64,000 nt of DNA from Alphaproteobacteria bacterium (GCA_016125165.1 WGMH01000001.1:496001-560000), one strand, 5' to 3'. Counted from the stretch's first letter, positions 18,097-27,868 are shown. The notes: generated from the letters alone by a model not told the origin. Numbers and translations: made by a program.

Positions 18097-19305
18097 TCAC
18101 GCCGGAACGTCAAAATAGCCGAGGTGCCAGCGCATCTCCTCTTCGGTGAGGGGAAAGCCAATGCCGCCACGCGCGGGCACAAGTTCGCGCGCGGTGAGCT
18201 TCAGAAGGCTCGACTGGATGCGCATCGCGACCCGCATGCCAAGCCCCGCGCGCCATACCAATGCGATCACCGGCTTTGCTGCGCGAGCCTGCAGGATGCG
18301 CGCAACGGCATCCTGCTTCGCGCCGGACAGCAGCGACAGCGCGGCGATGACCGCTTCGCGCCGCCCATCATCGGCGGCCTGCGCCACATAATTCTCATCG
18401 AGCTTGCCTTTGGCGTGCAGCGCATGGACTTCACCCTGTGCAGAGGGCGCATTGTCGCCGGTGTCGCCGGCCTCCAGGCGCTGACGCAACTGGGCGGAAA
18501 GATGTGTCTTGAGCGATTCATCGAGACCGTTGCGTTGCAGCAGCTTCTCCAGCAGCGACGAGCCCACGAAGCTGGCAATGCGCAGGATCGCCCGCTGCGA
18601 AAGATCGGGGCGCTGTGCCAAGGGCGAATGCCACTCGCGGATGCGCTCGGCCTGATCGGCAATCTTGTCCAGTGTCTGACGCCGGATGTCGGCGCTGGCG
18701 TTTTCCAGAAGCACCTTCACCGAAGGAATGTCGCGCGCCTGCGCAACCGCATCGGCGACGTTGGCGCTGAGCGTTCTGCGCCGGGCAATCGACATGATGA
18801 CGTGACGGGCCTGCGCCGTGGTGATGATGTCAATCAGATCGGCGTCGGAGAGCAGCGGCGAATATTCCAGGATCGGCGCGCTGACGAGCTCGACGTCGCG
18901 GGCCAGCCTGTCGATGATCTTCTTGGGCACGCAGGCGAGCGACTTGATCTCTTCCGCCAGTATCGCCCGGACGCGCGGCATCTGATCCTGGGCGAGGATT
19001 TCGAGCGTTTCAAAGGTGATCTCTCGTATTTCCGCGCCGGCATCAGCAGATATGCCAGGCAGGATGCGGCCGATCTTGCGCGCCAGTTCCTCGCGCACAT
19101 CGCTGCTGGTGTCATGCGCCAGATGGCGGTTGGCTACAGGCGGCGCGGCGATGTTTGCGGCAACCGCACGGCGCGCAGCGGGCCCGCCCTGCTCGGCGAG
19201 AAAATTCAGCACGTCGGGCCCGGCATCGGTGCGCGCTGCCAGCTCCGCATGGGTCGCTTCGCCCCGCGCCTCGAGCAGGCGCAGGATTTCGTCTCGATTG
19301 AGCAT
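18097..19305 (-). CDS. DUF2336 domain protein
   Basis: 402 residues from ATG 19305, chosen for GGGAG 5-6 bases upstream; the frame extends to 19353 without a site. It is an all-helical, HEAT-like protein: ARRAVAANIAAPPVANRHLAHD, then VPKKIIDRLARDVELVSAPILEYSPLLSD, the core of DUF2336. No membrane segment or catalytic motif is evident. The family is alphaproteobacterial and of unknown function. It is convergent with the DUF1036 gene (stops adjacent). Confidence 0.85.
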   Translation of the reverse strand: MLNRDEILRLLEARGEATHAELAARTDAGPDVLNFLAEQGGPAARRAVAANIAAPPVANRHLAHDTSSDVREELARKIGRILPGISADAGAEIREITFETLEILAQDQMPRVRAILAEEIKSLACVPKKIIDRLARDVELVSAPILEYSPLLSDADLIDIITTAQARHVIMSIARRRTLSANVADAVAQARDIPSVKVLLENASADIRRQTLDKIADQAERIREWHSPLAQRPDLSQRAILRIASFVGSSLLEKLLQRNGLDESLKTHLSAQLRQRLEAGDTGDNAPSAQGEVHALHAKGKLDENYVAQAADDGRREAVIAALSLLSGAKQDAVARILQARAAKPVIALVWRAGLGMRVAMRIQSSLLKLTARELVPARGGIGFPLTEEEMRWHLGYFDVPA

Positions 19306-19492
19306 CTCATCTCCCGCCTCTCGGCGGTCTCTGAATATCCGTCCTGCGGGCAAGATTTCCTCCCCGGAAATGCGCCGCCAACCCCGTTAATCCGACGCTG
19401 TCAGTGTGGCCGCTTTGGCTTAAATCCGGTTAAACGGCGATGGTTAGCGGCTTCTTGCGAAACCCCTTCGCATCCCGCACATTCGCAGCCCC

Positions 19493-20197
19493 ATGGCGCG
19501 CGAACTTCCCCCGACCGAGGCTGCTGCGGCCGCGGATTTCCGCGGCATCGAGGCATGGATATTCGATCTCGACAACACGCTCTATCCCGCCCATTGCGAT
19601 CTCTTTGCCCAGATCGACACAAAGATGACCCGCTACGTCGCCGATCTACTGGATGTGTCCGATGACGATGCGCGCATCGTGCAGAAGGCCTACTACCGCG
19701 ATCATGGCACCACGCTGAACGGGCTCATGCAGCGCCATGGCGTGGAACCGGAGGATTTTCTGGCGTTCGTGCACGACATCGATCTGGCCACGCTCGAACC
19801 CGACGCAATCCTGCATGCCGGCATCGCCCGCCTGCCGGGCCGCCGCGTCATCTTCACCAACGGCTGCACCAATCACGCCGAACGCGTGCTGGCGAAACTC
19901 GGCCTCACAGACCTGTTCAGCGAAATCTGGGACATTCGCGCCACCGGCTATCGCCCGAAGCCCGACCGCAGCGGTTATGACGCCATGCAGGCACAGCTTG
20001 GCGGCAGACGCGCCGCCATGTTCGAGGACGCAGCGCGCAATCTCGTTCCCGCGCACGAAGTTGGCTGGACGACGGTGTGGCTGAAGAACGGATCGGTGTG
20101 GTCCAAACAGGGGCCCGAACATCCCGTGCCCGGCGAGGAACACATCCATCATACCATCTTCGATCTTCCACAATTTCTTCACGACATCAGGATCTGA
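19493..20197 (+). CDS. HAD-family pyrimidine 5'-nucleotidase
   Basis: 234 residues. HAD motif [10 protein letters not shown] (both Asp present, about 24-32), motif II FTNGC and motif [13 protein letters not shown]. Matches the pyrimidine 5'-nucleotidase (SDT1/YjjG-type) branch, which dephosphorylates pyrimidine monophosphates. It ends 4 bases before dapD and probably leads the dapD-dapE-murI operon; the coupling to lysine synthesis is positional only. Confidence 0.88.
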   Translation: MARELPPTEAAAAADFRGIEAWIFDLDNTLYPAHCDLFAQIDTKMTRYVADLLDVSDDDARIVQKAYYRDHGTTLNGLMQRHGVEPEDFLAFVHDIDLATLEPDAILHAGIARLPGRRVIFTNGCTNHAERVLAKLGLTDLFSEIWDIRATGYRPKPDRSGYDAMQAQLGGRRAAMFEDAARNLVPAHEVGWTTVWLKNGSVWSKQGPEHPVPGEEHIHHTIFDLPQFLHDIRI

Positions 20198-20201
20198 CGA
20201 C

Positions 20202-21023
20202 ATGACCGATCTGGCCGCTACCATCGAACAGGCATGGGATGCGCGCGACACGCTGAGCGGCAGCACCAGGGGCGCATTCCGCGATGCGGTGGATACCGCG
20301 CTCGAAGGGCTCGACAGCGGCGCGTTCCGCGTGGCCGAAAAGCATGGCGGCGAATGGCAGGTGCATGAATGGCTGAAGAAGGCGGTGCTGCTCTCTTTCC
20401 GCCTGAACGACATGGAAGCCATCGCAGGTGCACCCGGTGATGCGCATTGGTGGGACAAGGTGCCGAGCAAGTTTGCGGGCTGGGACGCGGCGCGCTTCAA
20501 GGCCGCAGGCTTTCGCGCCGTGCCCGGCGCCATCGTGCGCCGCTCGGCCTATGTGGCGAAAAACGTGGTGCTGATGCCGTCTTTCGTGAATGTGGGCGCG
20601 TATGTTGGCGAAGGCACGATGGTCGATACCTGGACGACGGTCGGCTCGTGCGCGCAGATCGGGGCGCATTGCCATCTCTCCGGCGGCGTCGGCATTGGTG
20701 GCGTGCTTGAACCCTTGCAGGCGGCACCCACGATCATCGAAGACAATTGCTTCATCGGCGCGCGCTCCGAAGTGGCGGAAGGCGTAATCGTGGGCGAAGG
20801 CAGCGTGCTTTCAACCGGCGTGTTCTTGACCGCGTCCACGAAGATCGTGGACCGGCACACCGGCGAAATCTTCCGGGGCAAGGTGCCGCCCTATTCCGTG
20901 ATCGTGCCCGGCACGATGGGCGGCGGACCCGATAAGCCCGCGCTCTATTGCGCCGTCATCGTCAAGCGCGTGGACGAACGCACCCGCGCGAAAACCTCGA
21001 TCAACGAATTGCTGCGGGACTGA
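20202..21023 (+). CDS. dapD: 2,3,4,5-tetrahydropyridine-2,6-dicarboxylate N-succinyltransferase
   Basis: 273 residues. N-terminal helical domain, then a left-handed beta-helix of hexapeptide repeats ([28 protein letters not shown]), with [26 protein letters not shown], typical for DapD. It succinylates tetrahydrodipicolinate in the lysine/diaminopimelate pathway. Next to dapE, the step that removes the succinyl group two reactions later. Confidence 0.97.
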   Translation: MTDLAATIEQAWDARDTLSGSTRGAFRDAVDTALEGLDSGAFRVAEKHGGEWQVHEWLKKAVLLSFRLNDMEAIAGAPGDAHWWDKVPSKFAGWDAARFKAAGFRAVPGAIVRRSAYVAKNVVLMPSFVNVGAYVGEGTMVDTWTTVGSCAQIGAHCHLSGGVGIGGVLEPLQAAPTIIEDNCFIGARSEVAEGVIVGEGSVLSTGVFLTASTKIVDRHTGEIFRGKVPPYSVIVPGTMGGGPDKPALYCAVIVKRVDERTRAKTSINELLRD

Positions 21024-21031
21024 CGCGACGC

Positions 21032-22195
21032 ATGGCCACAATCGACGCAATCGCGCTTTCGCAGGACCTGATCCGCTGCCCTTCGGTAACGCCTGCCGAC
21101 GCGGGCGCGCTGGATGTGCTGGAGAAAGCGCTGAAAGGCCTGGGCTTTGTGTGCCATCGCCTGCCATTCGAAGCACCGGGCACCGCGCGCGTGGACAATC
21201 TCTACGCGCGGCTCGGCACGGGCGCGCCGCACATCTGCTATGCGGGCCACACCGATGTCGTGCCGACCGGTGATATTTCCGCATGGAAGCATCCGCCCTT
21301 CGCCGCCGAAATCACCGATGGCGTGCTCTATGGGCGCGGCGCGTCGGACATGAAATCCTCCATCGCCTGTTTCGCCGCCGCCGTGGCGCGGCACACCCAG
21401 AACGGCGCGCCGAAGGGTTCGATCAGCCTTCTCATCACCGGCGACGAGGAAGGCATCGCCATCAACGGCACCAAGGCGATGCTCGGCTGGCTGAAGGAAC
21501 ATGGCGAAGTGCCCGATCATTGCATCGTGGGCGAACCCACCGCCACGGCGCGCGCGGGCGATACAATCAAGATCGGCCGGCGCGGCAGCATGCGCGTTGT
21601 TTTCACCGCCCGTGGCATTCAGGGCCACACGGCTTACCCCGAGCGCGCGCAGAACCCGCTCCCCGCGCTTGCAACGCTTGTTTCGCGCGTTGCCGCGGCC
21701 CCGCTCGACAACGGCACCGATCACTTCCAGCCATCCACGCTCGTCTTCACCACCTTCGATGTCGGCAATCCCGCCTCCAACGTTTCGCCCGGCGAAGCAG
21801 TGGCGGCCTGCAACATCCGTTTCAACGATCTGCACACGCCGCAATCACTCGAAGACCTCATGCGCGCGCATGCCGCCGCCATCACCGGTGAAACCGGCAT
21901 ACCAATCGACGTGGACGTGCAGACATCCGGCGTCGCGTTCCTCACGCAACCCGGCCCGTTCACCGAACTTCTGCGGGACGCGATTGGGCGCATTTCCAAT
22001 TCACCGCCGGAATATTCCACCAGCGGCGGCACATCCGATGCGCGCTTCATCAAGGATCTGTGCCCGGTGGCCGAAATCGGCCTTCCCGGCGGCACCATGC
22101 ACAAGACGGACGAATGCATGCCACTGGATGAAATTCACCGGCTCGTCGACATCTACGCCGCAATTCTCGACGCCTATTTCATGGCGGTGCCATGA
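21032..22195 (+). CDS. dapE: Succinyl-diaminopimelate desuccinylase
   Basis: 387 residues from ATG 21032, 8 bases after the dapD stop. M20 metallopeptidase motifs: YAGHTDVVPTGD with zinc-binding His and Asp, GRGASDMKSS with the bridging Asp, TGDEEG with the catalytic and ligand Glu, and GGTSDARFI near the end. It releases succinate from N-succinyl-LL-DAP. The next gene overlaps by 4 bases. Confidence 0.96.
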   Translation: MATIDAIALSQDLIRCPSVTPADAGALDVLEKALKGLGFVCHRLPFEAPGTARVDNLYARLGTGAPHICYAGHTDVVPTGDISAWKHPPFAAEITDGVLYGRGASDMKSSIACFAAAVARHTQNGAPKGSISLLITGDEEGIAINGTKAMLGWLKEHGEVPDHCIVGEPTATARAGDTIKIGRRGSMRVVFTARGIQGHTAYPERAQNPLPALATLVSRVAAAPLDNGTDHFQPSTLVFTTFDVGNPASNVSPGEAVAACNIRFNDLHTPQSLEDLMRAHAAAITGETGIPIDVDVQTSGVAFLTQPGPFTELLRDAIGRISNSPPEYSTSGGTSDARFIKDLCPVAEIGLPGGTMHKTDECMPLDEIHRLVDIYAAILDAYFMAVP

Positions 22196-22800
22196 ACCTT
22201 GCCTATATCCGCCATCACTTGCGCGCGGCGCTGGAGATGGCGCGGTTCCGCGGCGATCCCATGGCGCAATTTGACACCACCTATGAGGGTTTTTTCCGCT
22301 CCTTCTGGGCGATGGCGGTAGCCGCACCGCTGATGCCGCTGATCGTGATTGGCGAACGGGCGATGGCCACGAGTGCCGCAGCCATGAAGGCCATTCCCGA
22401 TGCCGCGGGTCCGCTGCCGTTGACGGCGGGGTATCTGACGTTCGAGGTCGCGTCCTTTGTTCTGGGCTGGCTGGTGTTTCCGCTGGCGATGATCCCCATC
22501 GCGCGCATGCTCGGAATCGGTCAGCGCTATGTTCCTTATGTCGTCGCCTACAATTGGGGCGCGTGCATTGGTATTGGCCTGAGCGCCATAACCAGTCTTA
22601 TGTTCCTGAGTGGCCTGGTGCCAATGGAAGTGCTGAGTTTCATTTTCCTTGGCATTCTCATATTCAGCCTCGCCTATCTTTGGCGCATCGCCCACATAGC
22701 CCTTCAGATCGGCGGCGTAATGGCCGCCGGCATCGTGTTGCTCGATATCGTTCTGTCGCAGTTCGTTTCCATCGCCACCGAAATGCTGGAGCGCATGTGA
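22192..22800 (+). CDS. Hypothetical membrane protein (Yip1-like layout)
   Basis: 202 residues with about five hydrophobic helices (about 35-55, 80-105, 115-135, 140-165, 170-195). An amphipathic N-terminus (RHHLRAALEMARFRGDPMAQFD) precedes the first helix. I do not recognise conserved catalytic motifs; the layout resembles Yip1-domain proteins. It is sandwiched with 4-base overlaps between dapE and murI, so it is cotranslated with cell-wall precursor genes. Inner membrane; a cell-envelope role is inference. Confidence 0.75.
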   Translation: MNLAYIRHHLRAALEMARFRGDPMAQFDTTYEGFFRSFWAMAVAAPLMPLIVIGERAMATSAAAMKAIPDAAGPLPLTAGYLTFEVASFVLGWLVFPLAMIPIARMLGIGQRYVPYVVAYNWGACIGIGLSAITSLMFLSGLVPMEVLSFIFLGILIFSLAYLWRIAHIALQIGGVMAAGIVLLDIVLSQFVSIATEMLERM

Positions 22801-23615
22801 CCACGGCGAACAAAGCCATTGGCATCTTCGATTCCGGCATGGGCGGGCTCACCGTGATGCGCGCGCTGACAAAGCATCTGCCGCAGGAGAACTTTCTCTA
22901 TCTAGGCGATACGGCGCGGCTTCCCTATGGCACCAAGAGCGCAGACACCGTGCGCCGCTATGCCATCCAGTGCGGCGAGGCGCTGATTGCGCGCGACGTG
23001 AAAATGGTGGTGATCGCCTGCAATACCGCCTCGGTCGCGCTAGCCGCCGTGCAACAGGCGCTCGCGCCGGTTCCGGTGATCGGCGTGATCGAACCGGGTG
23101 CGGAGGCCGCCATCATGGCGGCAGGCGACGGGCCCATCGCGGTGATCGCGACCGAAGGCACGGTGAAAGGCGGCGCCTATCGCACCGCCATCCGCGCACA
23201 AGGCGCGAACATGCCCATCCTGCAGCAGCCCTGCCCGCTCTTTGTGCCGATGGCGGAGGAAGGTCTGATTGACGGCCCCATCGCTGAAGCGATTGCGCGC
23301 CGCTATCTGGAACCCGTGCTGGCAAGCGTGCCCGCGCCAAGCTGCCTATTGCTCGGCTGCACGCATTATCCCGCGTTGAAGGATGTGATTGCGCGTGTGA
23401 CGGGCCCAGGCATCAAGCTGGTCGATAGCGCGGAGACAACTGCCAATGCGGTCGCTTCTCTGTTGGGTGAGATGAACCTGCAAACACCACCGAAGGGCAC
23501 AGGAACGCGGCGGTTTCTTGCCACCGATGCGCCGGACCGGTTCGCGCGGGTGGGCGAAATCTTCCTCGGCGAGCCCATCGATCCCGGCAGCGTGGAATTG
23601 GTGGATTTGCAGTAA
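22797..23615 (+). CDS. murI: Glutamate racemase
   Basis: 272 residues from GTG 22797, overlapping the previous stop (GTGA). FDSGMGGLTV, LGDTARLPYG, the first catalytic Cys in ACNTAS (C75) and the second in LLGCTHYP (C188) are all present. It makes D-glutamate for peptidoglycan. The GTG is the only start that keeps the N-terminal NKAIGIFDSG without running deep into the upstream gene. Confidence 0.95.
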   Translation: MTTANKAIGIFDSGMGGLTVMRALTKHLPQENFLYLGDTARLPYGTKSADTVRRYAIQCGEALIARDVKMVVIACNTASVALAAVQQALAPVPVIGVIEPGAEAAIMAAGDGPIAVIATEGTVKGGAYRTAIRAQGANMPILQQPCPLFVPMAEEGLIDGPIAEAIARRYLEPVLASVPAPSCLLLGCTHYPALKDVIARVTGPGIKLVDSAETTANAVASLLGEMNLQTPPKGTGTRRFLATDAPDRFARVGEIFLGEPIDPGSVELVDLQ

Positions 23616-23625
23616 ACGCTCAATT

Positions 23626-23707
23626 TCGTCATCGCCCGCTTCATGTGGGCGATCCAATTTCCAGCGCTCTCGAAAATGGATCACCCGGACAAGCCGGGTG
23701 ATGACGA
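23626..23707. repeat. Palindromic intergenic repeat (REP-like)
   Basis: An 82-bp element between murI and truA bounded by TCGTCATC and GATGACGA. It holds two inner hairpins, CGCCCGC/GTGGGCG on the left and CACCCGG/CCGGGTG on the right, around a central stretch. The layout is that of dispersed palindromic elements in alphaproteobacterial intergenic regions. It may also act as a bidirectional terminator for the convergent genes. Confidence 0.7.
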
Positions 23708-23725
23708 ACAGAGAGAACAGGGCAG

Positions 23726-24463
23726 CTAATAATCGACCTTCGTCAGATAGAGCCCATCCGGCGGCGCGACGGGGCCGCAGCGCGAACGGTCAACCGCCGC
23801 CAGCGCCTCGGCAACATCCTTCGCCGACCACTTGCCTTCGCCCACCAGTTTCAATGTGCCGACCATGGAACGCACCTGATTGTGCAGGAACGAGCGCGCA
23901 TGGGCATGGATATGAATCTCCTCGCCCGCACGCGCGACATCCAGAACGTCCAACGTCTTCATTGGCGATTTTGCCTGGCATTCCGTTGCGCGGAAGGTCG
24001 TGAAGTCGTGGTGGCCGACAAGCGCCTGCGCGGCATGGTGCATCGCGTCCGCATCGAGATCATGCGTCACATGCCACACATGCCCACGTTCCAGCGCCGG
24101 CTGCGGACGGCGCGAGAGGATGCGGTAGAGATAGCGCCGGCCGCTGGCGGAAAAGCGCGCATGAAAATCCGGTGCGGCCACAGCCGCTTCCAGCACCGCT
24201 ACCGGATCGGGGCGAAGGAAATGGTTCAGCGCATCGCGCACCTTGTCCGCCGCAAATTCTTTCTCGAGATCGAAATGCGCGACCTGCCCGAGCGCGTGCA
24301 CGCCCGCATCGGTGCGGCCTGCGCCTGTGACGGTGACCTGTTCGCCGCAGAGTTTGACGATGGCCGCTTCGATCACGCCTTGCACCGAAGGCCCGTTATC
24401 CTGCCGCTGCCAGCCGACGAACGGCCCGCCATCGTATTCAATGGTGATGCGATAGCGCGGCAT
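23726..24463 (-). CDS. truA: tRNA pseudouridine(38-40) synthase
   Basis: 245 residues. [14 protein letters not shown] at the N-terminus and catalytic Asp D52 in [25 protein letters not shown] near the C-terminus. It isomerises uridines 38-40 in tRNA anticodon stems. It follows fmt directly (start and fmt stop share one base), so truA-fmt-def lie in one minus-strand group. Confidence 0.97.
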   Translation of the reverse strand: MPRYRITIEYDGGPFVGWQRQDNGPSVQGVIEAAIVKLCGEQVTVTGAGRTDAGVHALGQVAHFDLEKEFAADKVRDALNHFLRPDPVAVLEAAVAAPDFHARFSASGRRYLYRILSRRPQPALERGHVWHVTHDLDADAMHHAAQALVGHHDFTTFRATECQAKSPMKTLDVLDVARAGEEIHIHAHARSFLHNQVRSMVGTLKLVGEGKWSAKDVAEALAAVDRSRCGPVAPPDGLYLTKVDY

Positions 24464-25380
24464 CAGGAAAGTTTCGCGCCGCGCGGCAAGAGAAACCCGC
24501 GCAGGAGTTCGTCCGCGTTCATCACGCCGCGCCCGGCGCGCTGAACGCGCACGAGTTTCAGCGCGCCTTCACCGCAGGCGATCACAAGATCGTCCGACAC
24601 GATCTCGCCGGGCGCGCCGTGCGCATCCACGGGCTCGCCGCAAAGAATCTTCAGTCGCTCGCCATTCGCCTCGCACCACGCCCCGGGAAAGGGAGATAGC
24701 CCGCGAATGAGGCAATCGATTTCGCGTGCCGGTTTCGCCCAGTCGATACGCGCTTCTTCCTTGGCGATCTTCTTCGCATAGGTCGCGCCGTCATCGGGCT
24801 GCGGCGTTTCGGATGCCGTACCCCGTTCCAGCGCCGCCAGTGCCCGCAACATCAGATCAGCGCCGAGGCGCGCGAGTTCATCGTGCAATTCACCATAGGT
24901 CTTGCGGCCGATGGCAACTCTCTCGCTCATCAGAACGGGCCCGGTATCGAGCCCCTCTTCCATGCGCATGGCCATTACGCCGGTTTCGGAATCGCCCGCC
25001 ATGATCGCGCGCTGGATCGGCGCAGCTCCACGCCAGCGCGGCAGAAGCGAACCGTGCAGATTGAAACAGCCAAGCCGCGTTCCATCCAAAATTGGTTTCG
25101 GCAGCAAAAGCCCGTATGCCACCACCACCGCCGCATCGGCGTTCAGCGCGGCAAAGGCTTGCTGTTCGTCCGCGCCCTTCAGCGAGACAGGCGTGCGCAC
25201 CGCAATGCCATGCGCGCGCGCCAGCTTTTCAACCGGCGAAGGCTCGCTCGCAAGCCCGCGGCCCTTGGGACGGGGCGGCTGCGAATAGACGGCGGCGATA
25301 TCGTGACCCTGCCCGATCAGTTCGGCGAGCGTGGGAACGGCGAAATCCGGCGTGCCCATGAAGATCAGGCGGAGTGTCAT
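24463..25380 (-). CDS. fmt: Methionyl-tRNA formyltransferase
   Basis: 305 residues. [13 protein letters not shown] at the N-terminus; the catalytic segment [21 protein letters not shown] with Asn and His; SLLPRWRG binding loop; C-terminal OB-like domain. It formylates initiator Met-tRNA, the step reversed by deformylase encoded just upstream. Its ribosome-binding site is unusually strong (GGAGGTGAT) and lies in a perfect hairpin (see 25383-25409). Confidence 0.97.
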   Translation of the reverse strand: MTLRLIFMGTPDFAVPTLAELIGQGHDIAAVYSQPPRPKGRGLASEPSPVEKLARAHGIAVRTPVSLKGADEQQAFAALNADAAVVVAYGLLLPKPILDGTRLGCFNLHGSLLPRWRGAAPIQRAIMAGDSETGVMAMRMEEGLDTGPVLMSERVAIGRKTYGELHDELARLGADLMLRALAALERGTASETPQPDDGATYAKKIAKEEARIDWAKPAREIDCLIRGLSPFPGAWCEANGERLKILCGEPVDAHGAPGEIVSDDLVIACGEGALKLVRVQRAGRGVMNADELLRGFLLPRGAKLS

Positions 25381-25382
25381 AT

Positions 25383-25409
25383 ATCACCTCCCCACAAGGG
25401 GGAGGTGAT
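25383..25409 (-). promoter_or_regulatory. Hairpin sequestering the fmt Shine-Dalgarno sequence
   Basis: On the minus strand ATCACCTCCCC (25409-25399), loop CTTGT, and GGGGAGGTGAT (25393-25383) form a perfect 11-bp stem two bases before the fmt ATG. The 3' arm contains GGAGGTGAT, a 9-base match to the 16S anti-SD. Folding would hide the site. It could instead be a copy of a dispersed palindrome, or a terminator after def, although no T-run follows. Confidence 0.6.
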
Positions 25410-25435
25410 TGGAAGTCTGCGGTTCATGCCGACGA

Positions 25436-25954
25436 TCAGCCTGCTTCCTTTAACTTCTTCGCCTTGGTGAGTTTCTTGATCGCCATCGAGCGCTTCAGCT
25501 TGGAAAGGTGATCGATGAACAGCACTCCGTTCAGATGATCCATCTCATGCTGCAGGCAGGTAGCGAGAAGCCCGTCGGCTTCGAGCAACTTCTTGTTGCC
25601 GTCGCGGTCGAGATATTCGGCCTTGATGCGCGCGGGGCGATCCACCTCGTCCCAGATTTCCGGCACCGAAAGGCAACCCTCTTCGAACGTCGCGGTTTCT
25701 TCCGAAGCCCACACGATCTGAGGGTTGATGAAGACGCGCGGCTCGTTTGCGCCATCCTTCTGCGCGATATCCATCACCAGGATGCGCTTGGGCACGCCGA
25801 TCTGGATGGCAGCAAGGCCAATGCCATCGGCGGCATACATGCTGTCCATCATGTCGTCGATCAGGCGGCGGATCTCGTCGTCCACCGTTTTCACGGGTTC
25901 CGAGACGGCTTTCAGACGCGGGTCTGGCGCGGTAATGATGGGGCGAACGCTCAT
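25436..25954 (-). CDS. def: Peptide deformylase
   Basis: 172 residues. All three motifs are intact: GIGLAAIQ, EEGCLSVP with the metal-ligand Cys, and QHEMDHLNG with both His ligands and catalytic Glu. A Lys-rich tail ends the protein (KLTKAKKLKEAG). It removes the formyl group from nascent chains. Divergent from rmuC across 56 bp. Confidence 0.97.
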   Translation of the reverse strand: MSVRPIITAPDPRLKAVSEPVKTVDDEIRRLIDDMMDSMYAADGIGLAAIQIGVPKRILVMDIAQKDGANEPRVFINPQIVWASEETATFEEGCLSVPEIWDEVDRPARIKAEYLDRDGNKKLLEADGLLATCLQHEMDHLNGVLFIDHLSKLKRSMAIKKLTKAKKLKEAG

Positions 25955-26010
25955 GGTCAGGCCGAGATAGTCACCGGCCCGGCTTTGGTCAAGGGAACGC
26001 CCGAAAAGCC

Positions 26011-27087
26011 ATGGATTTCGCCTTCATCGTGCTTGCAGTTGCGCTGGTCATTGCCGCCGGAATGATCGCTTTCGCGCTCACCCGCCGCACGTCCGAAGCC
26101 CCGCCCTTGCCGCCGCCCGACCCCAGGCTCGATACGGTTATCGCGGCGCAGGGCGGCATTGCCGCGCAGTTCCAGCAAACGCTGGAATCGCAGGCGCTGC
26201 TGCAAAAGGCGCTTTCCGATCGCATCGATGCGCTGAACCAGCGCCTTGGCGATTCGCTCAAGGAAAACACCGACAAGACCGCGCAGACGCTGGGCAGCAT
26301 CGGAGAACGGCTGAATGTGATCGACGCCGCGCAGAAGAATATCTCCGCACTGTCGAGCCAGGTTGTGAGCTTGCAGGAAATTCTTTCCAACAAGCAGTCG
26401 CGCGGCGCCTTCGGGCAGGCGCAGATGGAAGCCATCGTGACGGATGCGCTGCCGCAGGGGCTCTACGAATTCCAGTTCCGGCTTTCCAACGGCAAGCAAC
26501 CCGATTGCGTCATAAAGCTGCCGGGCACGAAGACGAATATCGTCATCGATTCCAAATTTCCGCTGGAAGGCTTCGAGGCACTGAAGAAGGCTGCGACGGA
26601 TGACGAACGCAAGGCCGCCACCGCCCGCGTGCGAGCCGACGTGCTGAAGCATGTGAGCGACATCGCCGAGAAATATCTTATCCCCGGCGAAACGCAGACG
26701 CCCGCGCTGATGTTCGTGCCCTCCGAATCCATCTATGCGGAATTGCATGATGGCTTTACCGATGTCATTCAACGCGCACACCGCGCGCAGGTTGTGGTGG
26801 TTTCGCCCAATATCCTCCTGCTCGCCATCAACACCATGCAGACGGTGATGAAGGATTCGCGCATGCGCGAACAGGCCAGCGCCATCCAGAAAGAAGTGGG
26901 CACGCTTCTGAAAGACGTGCGCCTTCTGGGGGACCGCGTGGAAAAACTTCAGCGCCACTTCGGACAGGCCGACGGCGATATCAAGGATATCCTGATCTCA
27001 ACCGGCAAGATCACCGGCCGTGCCGAGAAAATCGAAAAAGTCGAACTCTCCGGCCCGGACGATCAAAAACAATTGCCCGGCGCATGA
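26011..27087 (+). CDS. rmuC: DNA recombination protein RmuC
   Basis: 358 residues. An N-terminal membrane helix (IVLAVALVIAAGMIAFAL) is followed by a coiled coil (about 50-130) and the RmuC nuclease-like core (GAFGQAQMEAIVTDALP, CVIKLPGTKTNIVIDSKFPLEGF, FVPSESIYAEL). The family limits DNA inversions at repeats. The next gene overlaps its stop by 4 bases. Confidence 0.93.
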   Translation: MDFAFIVLAVALVIAAGMIAFALTRRTSEAPPLPPPDPRLDTVIAAQGGIAAQFQQTLESQALLQKALSDRIDALNQRLGDSLKENTDKTAQTLGSIGERLNVIDAAQKNISALSSQVVSLQEILSNKQSRGAFGQAQMEAIVTDALPQGLYEFQFRLSNGKQPDCVIKLPGTKTNIVIDSKFPLEGFEALKKAATDDERKAATARVRADVLKHVSDIAEKYLIPGETQTPALMFVPSESIYAELHDGFTDVIQRAHRAQVVVVSPNILLLAINTMQTVMKDSRMREQASAIQKEVGTLLKDVRLLGDRVEKLQRHFGQADGDIKDILISTGKITGRAEKIEKVELSGPDDQKQLPGA

Positions 27088-27809
27088 GCGGCGACAAAAC
27101 CACCATCGGGGCCATCGCCGCGATTGCGGCATGCCTTGCTGCTTTCGCGCATGAGGCGGCGGGCCATGGCGGTGCATGCCTTTGGCTGGGCGGACAGATC
27201 ACGCAGCTCACCAATGTCTATTTCCAGTGCAGTATCGATAATCCGCTCATTCCGCTGGCCGGGCCTATTGGCAATCTGGTCGCGGCACTGGCGGGGTTCT
27301 TCGCGTTCGTCACGGTGACCCGAAATGCACCGCACACACGGCTTCTCGCCTTTCTGATGACGGCGTTCAGCCTGTTCTGGTTTGCAGGCTATCTCATCTA
27401 TGCCATGGCGCTGAATGACGGCGATTTCTTCTTTGCGCTCAATGGATTTTACGGTTCGCCCGATACGCTTGCACGTGCGCTTCTGCTGGTCGCGGGCCTT
27501 GCGCTCTATGTGGGCGTTGCGCGGCTTGTTGGCTATCTGGCGCGCGCGAACGACTATGGCCCCGGCATGATGCAAACGGCCTGGATCGCCGGGGCCGTTT
27601 CTGCCATTGCCGCCACGCTGTTCTATGACGGCACGCAGATGCCCGCGATGCAGCAGGCCTTTCTGGAAATCGGCGTTGCGTCGTTCCCGCTTCTGCTGGT
27701 GCGGCCCGGCAAGACTCTGGACATGCTCATGCCGCGCAGCCTGGAATGGATCGCCGCCGCCGCGCTGGTGTTTCTGGTGTTCGCGGCAACGCTGGGGCGC
27801 GGAATCTAG
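27084..27809 (+). CDS. Membrane protein with H-E-A-A-G-H motif (site-2-protease-like?)
   Basis: 241 residues with six or so hydrophobic helices. The first helix contains AFAHEAAGHGGACLWLGG, and a later helix contains PLAGPIGNLVAALAG; the pair recalls the HExxH and NxxGP-type elements of membrane-embedded M50 proteases. However, the motif is H-E-x-x-x-H, one residue longer than the catalytic HExxH, so proteolysis cannot be assumed. A cysteine in VYFQCS follows. Cotranslated with rmuC (4-base overlap). Function unknown; I list it as a membrane protein with a possible metal site. Confidence 0.7.
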   Translation: MSGDKTTIGAIAAIAACLAAFAHEAAGHGGACLWLGGQITQLTNVYFQCSIDNPLIPLAGPIGNLVAALAGFFAFVTVTRNAPHTRLLAFLMTAFSLFWFAGYLIYAMALNDGDFFFALNGFYGSPDTLARALLLVAGLALYVGVARLVGYLARANDYGPGMMQTAWIAGAVSAIAATLFYDGTQMPAMQQAFLEIGVASFPLLLVRPGKTLDMLMPRSLEWIAAAALVFLVFAATLGRGI

Positions 27810-27868
27810 CGCAACGGGCGCGCAAGTGTGTCGCGGTTGCGCGCGGAAAGTTGCGCAAATAAATAAGC

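Noticed and set aside
19420..19433. TTAA-ATCCGG-TTAA upstream of the pyrimidine nucleotidase gene as a CtrA site
   Set aside because: The spacer is 6, not 7, so it does not match the CtrA consensus; a single off-spacing match is expected by chance.
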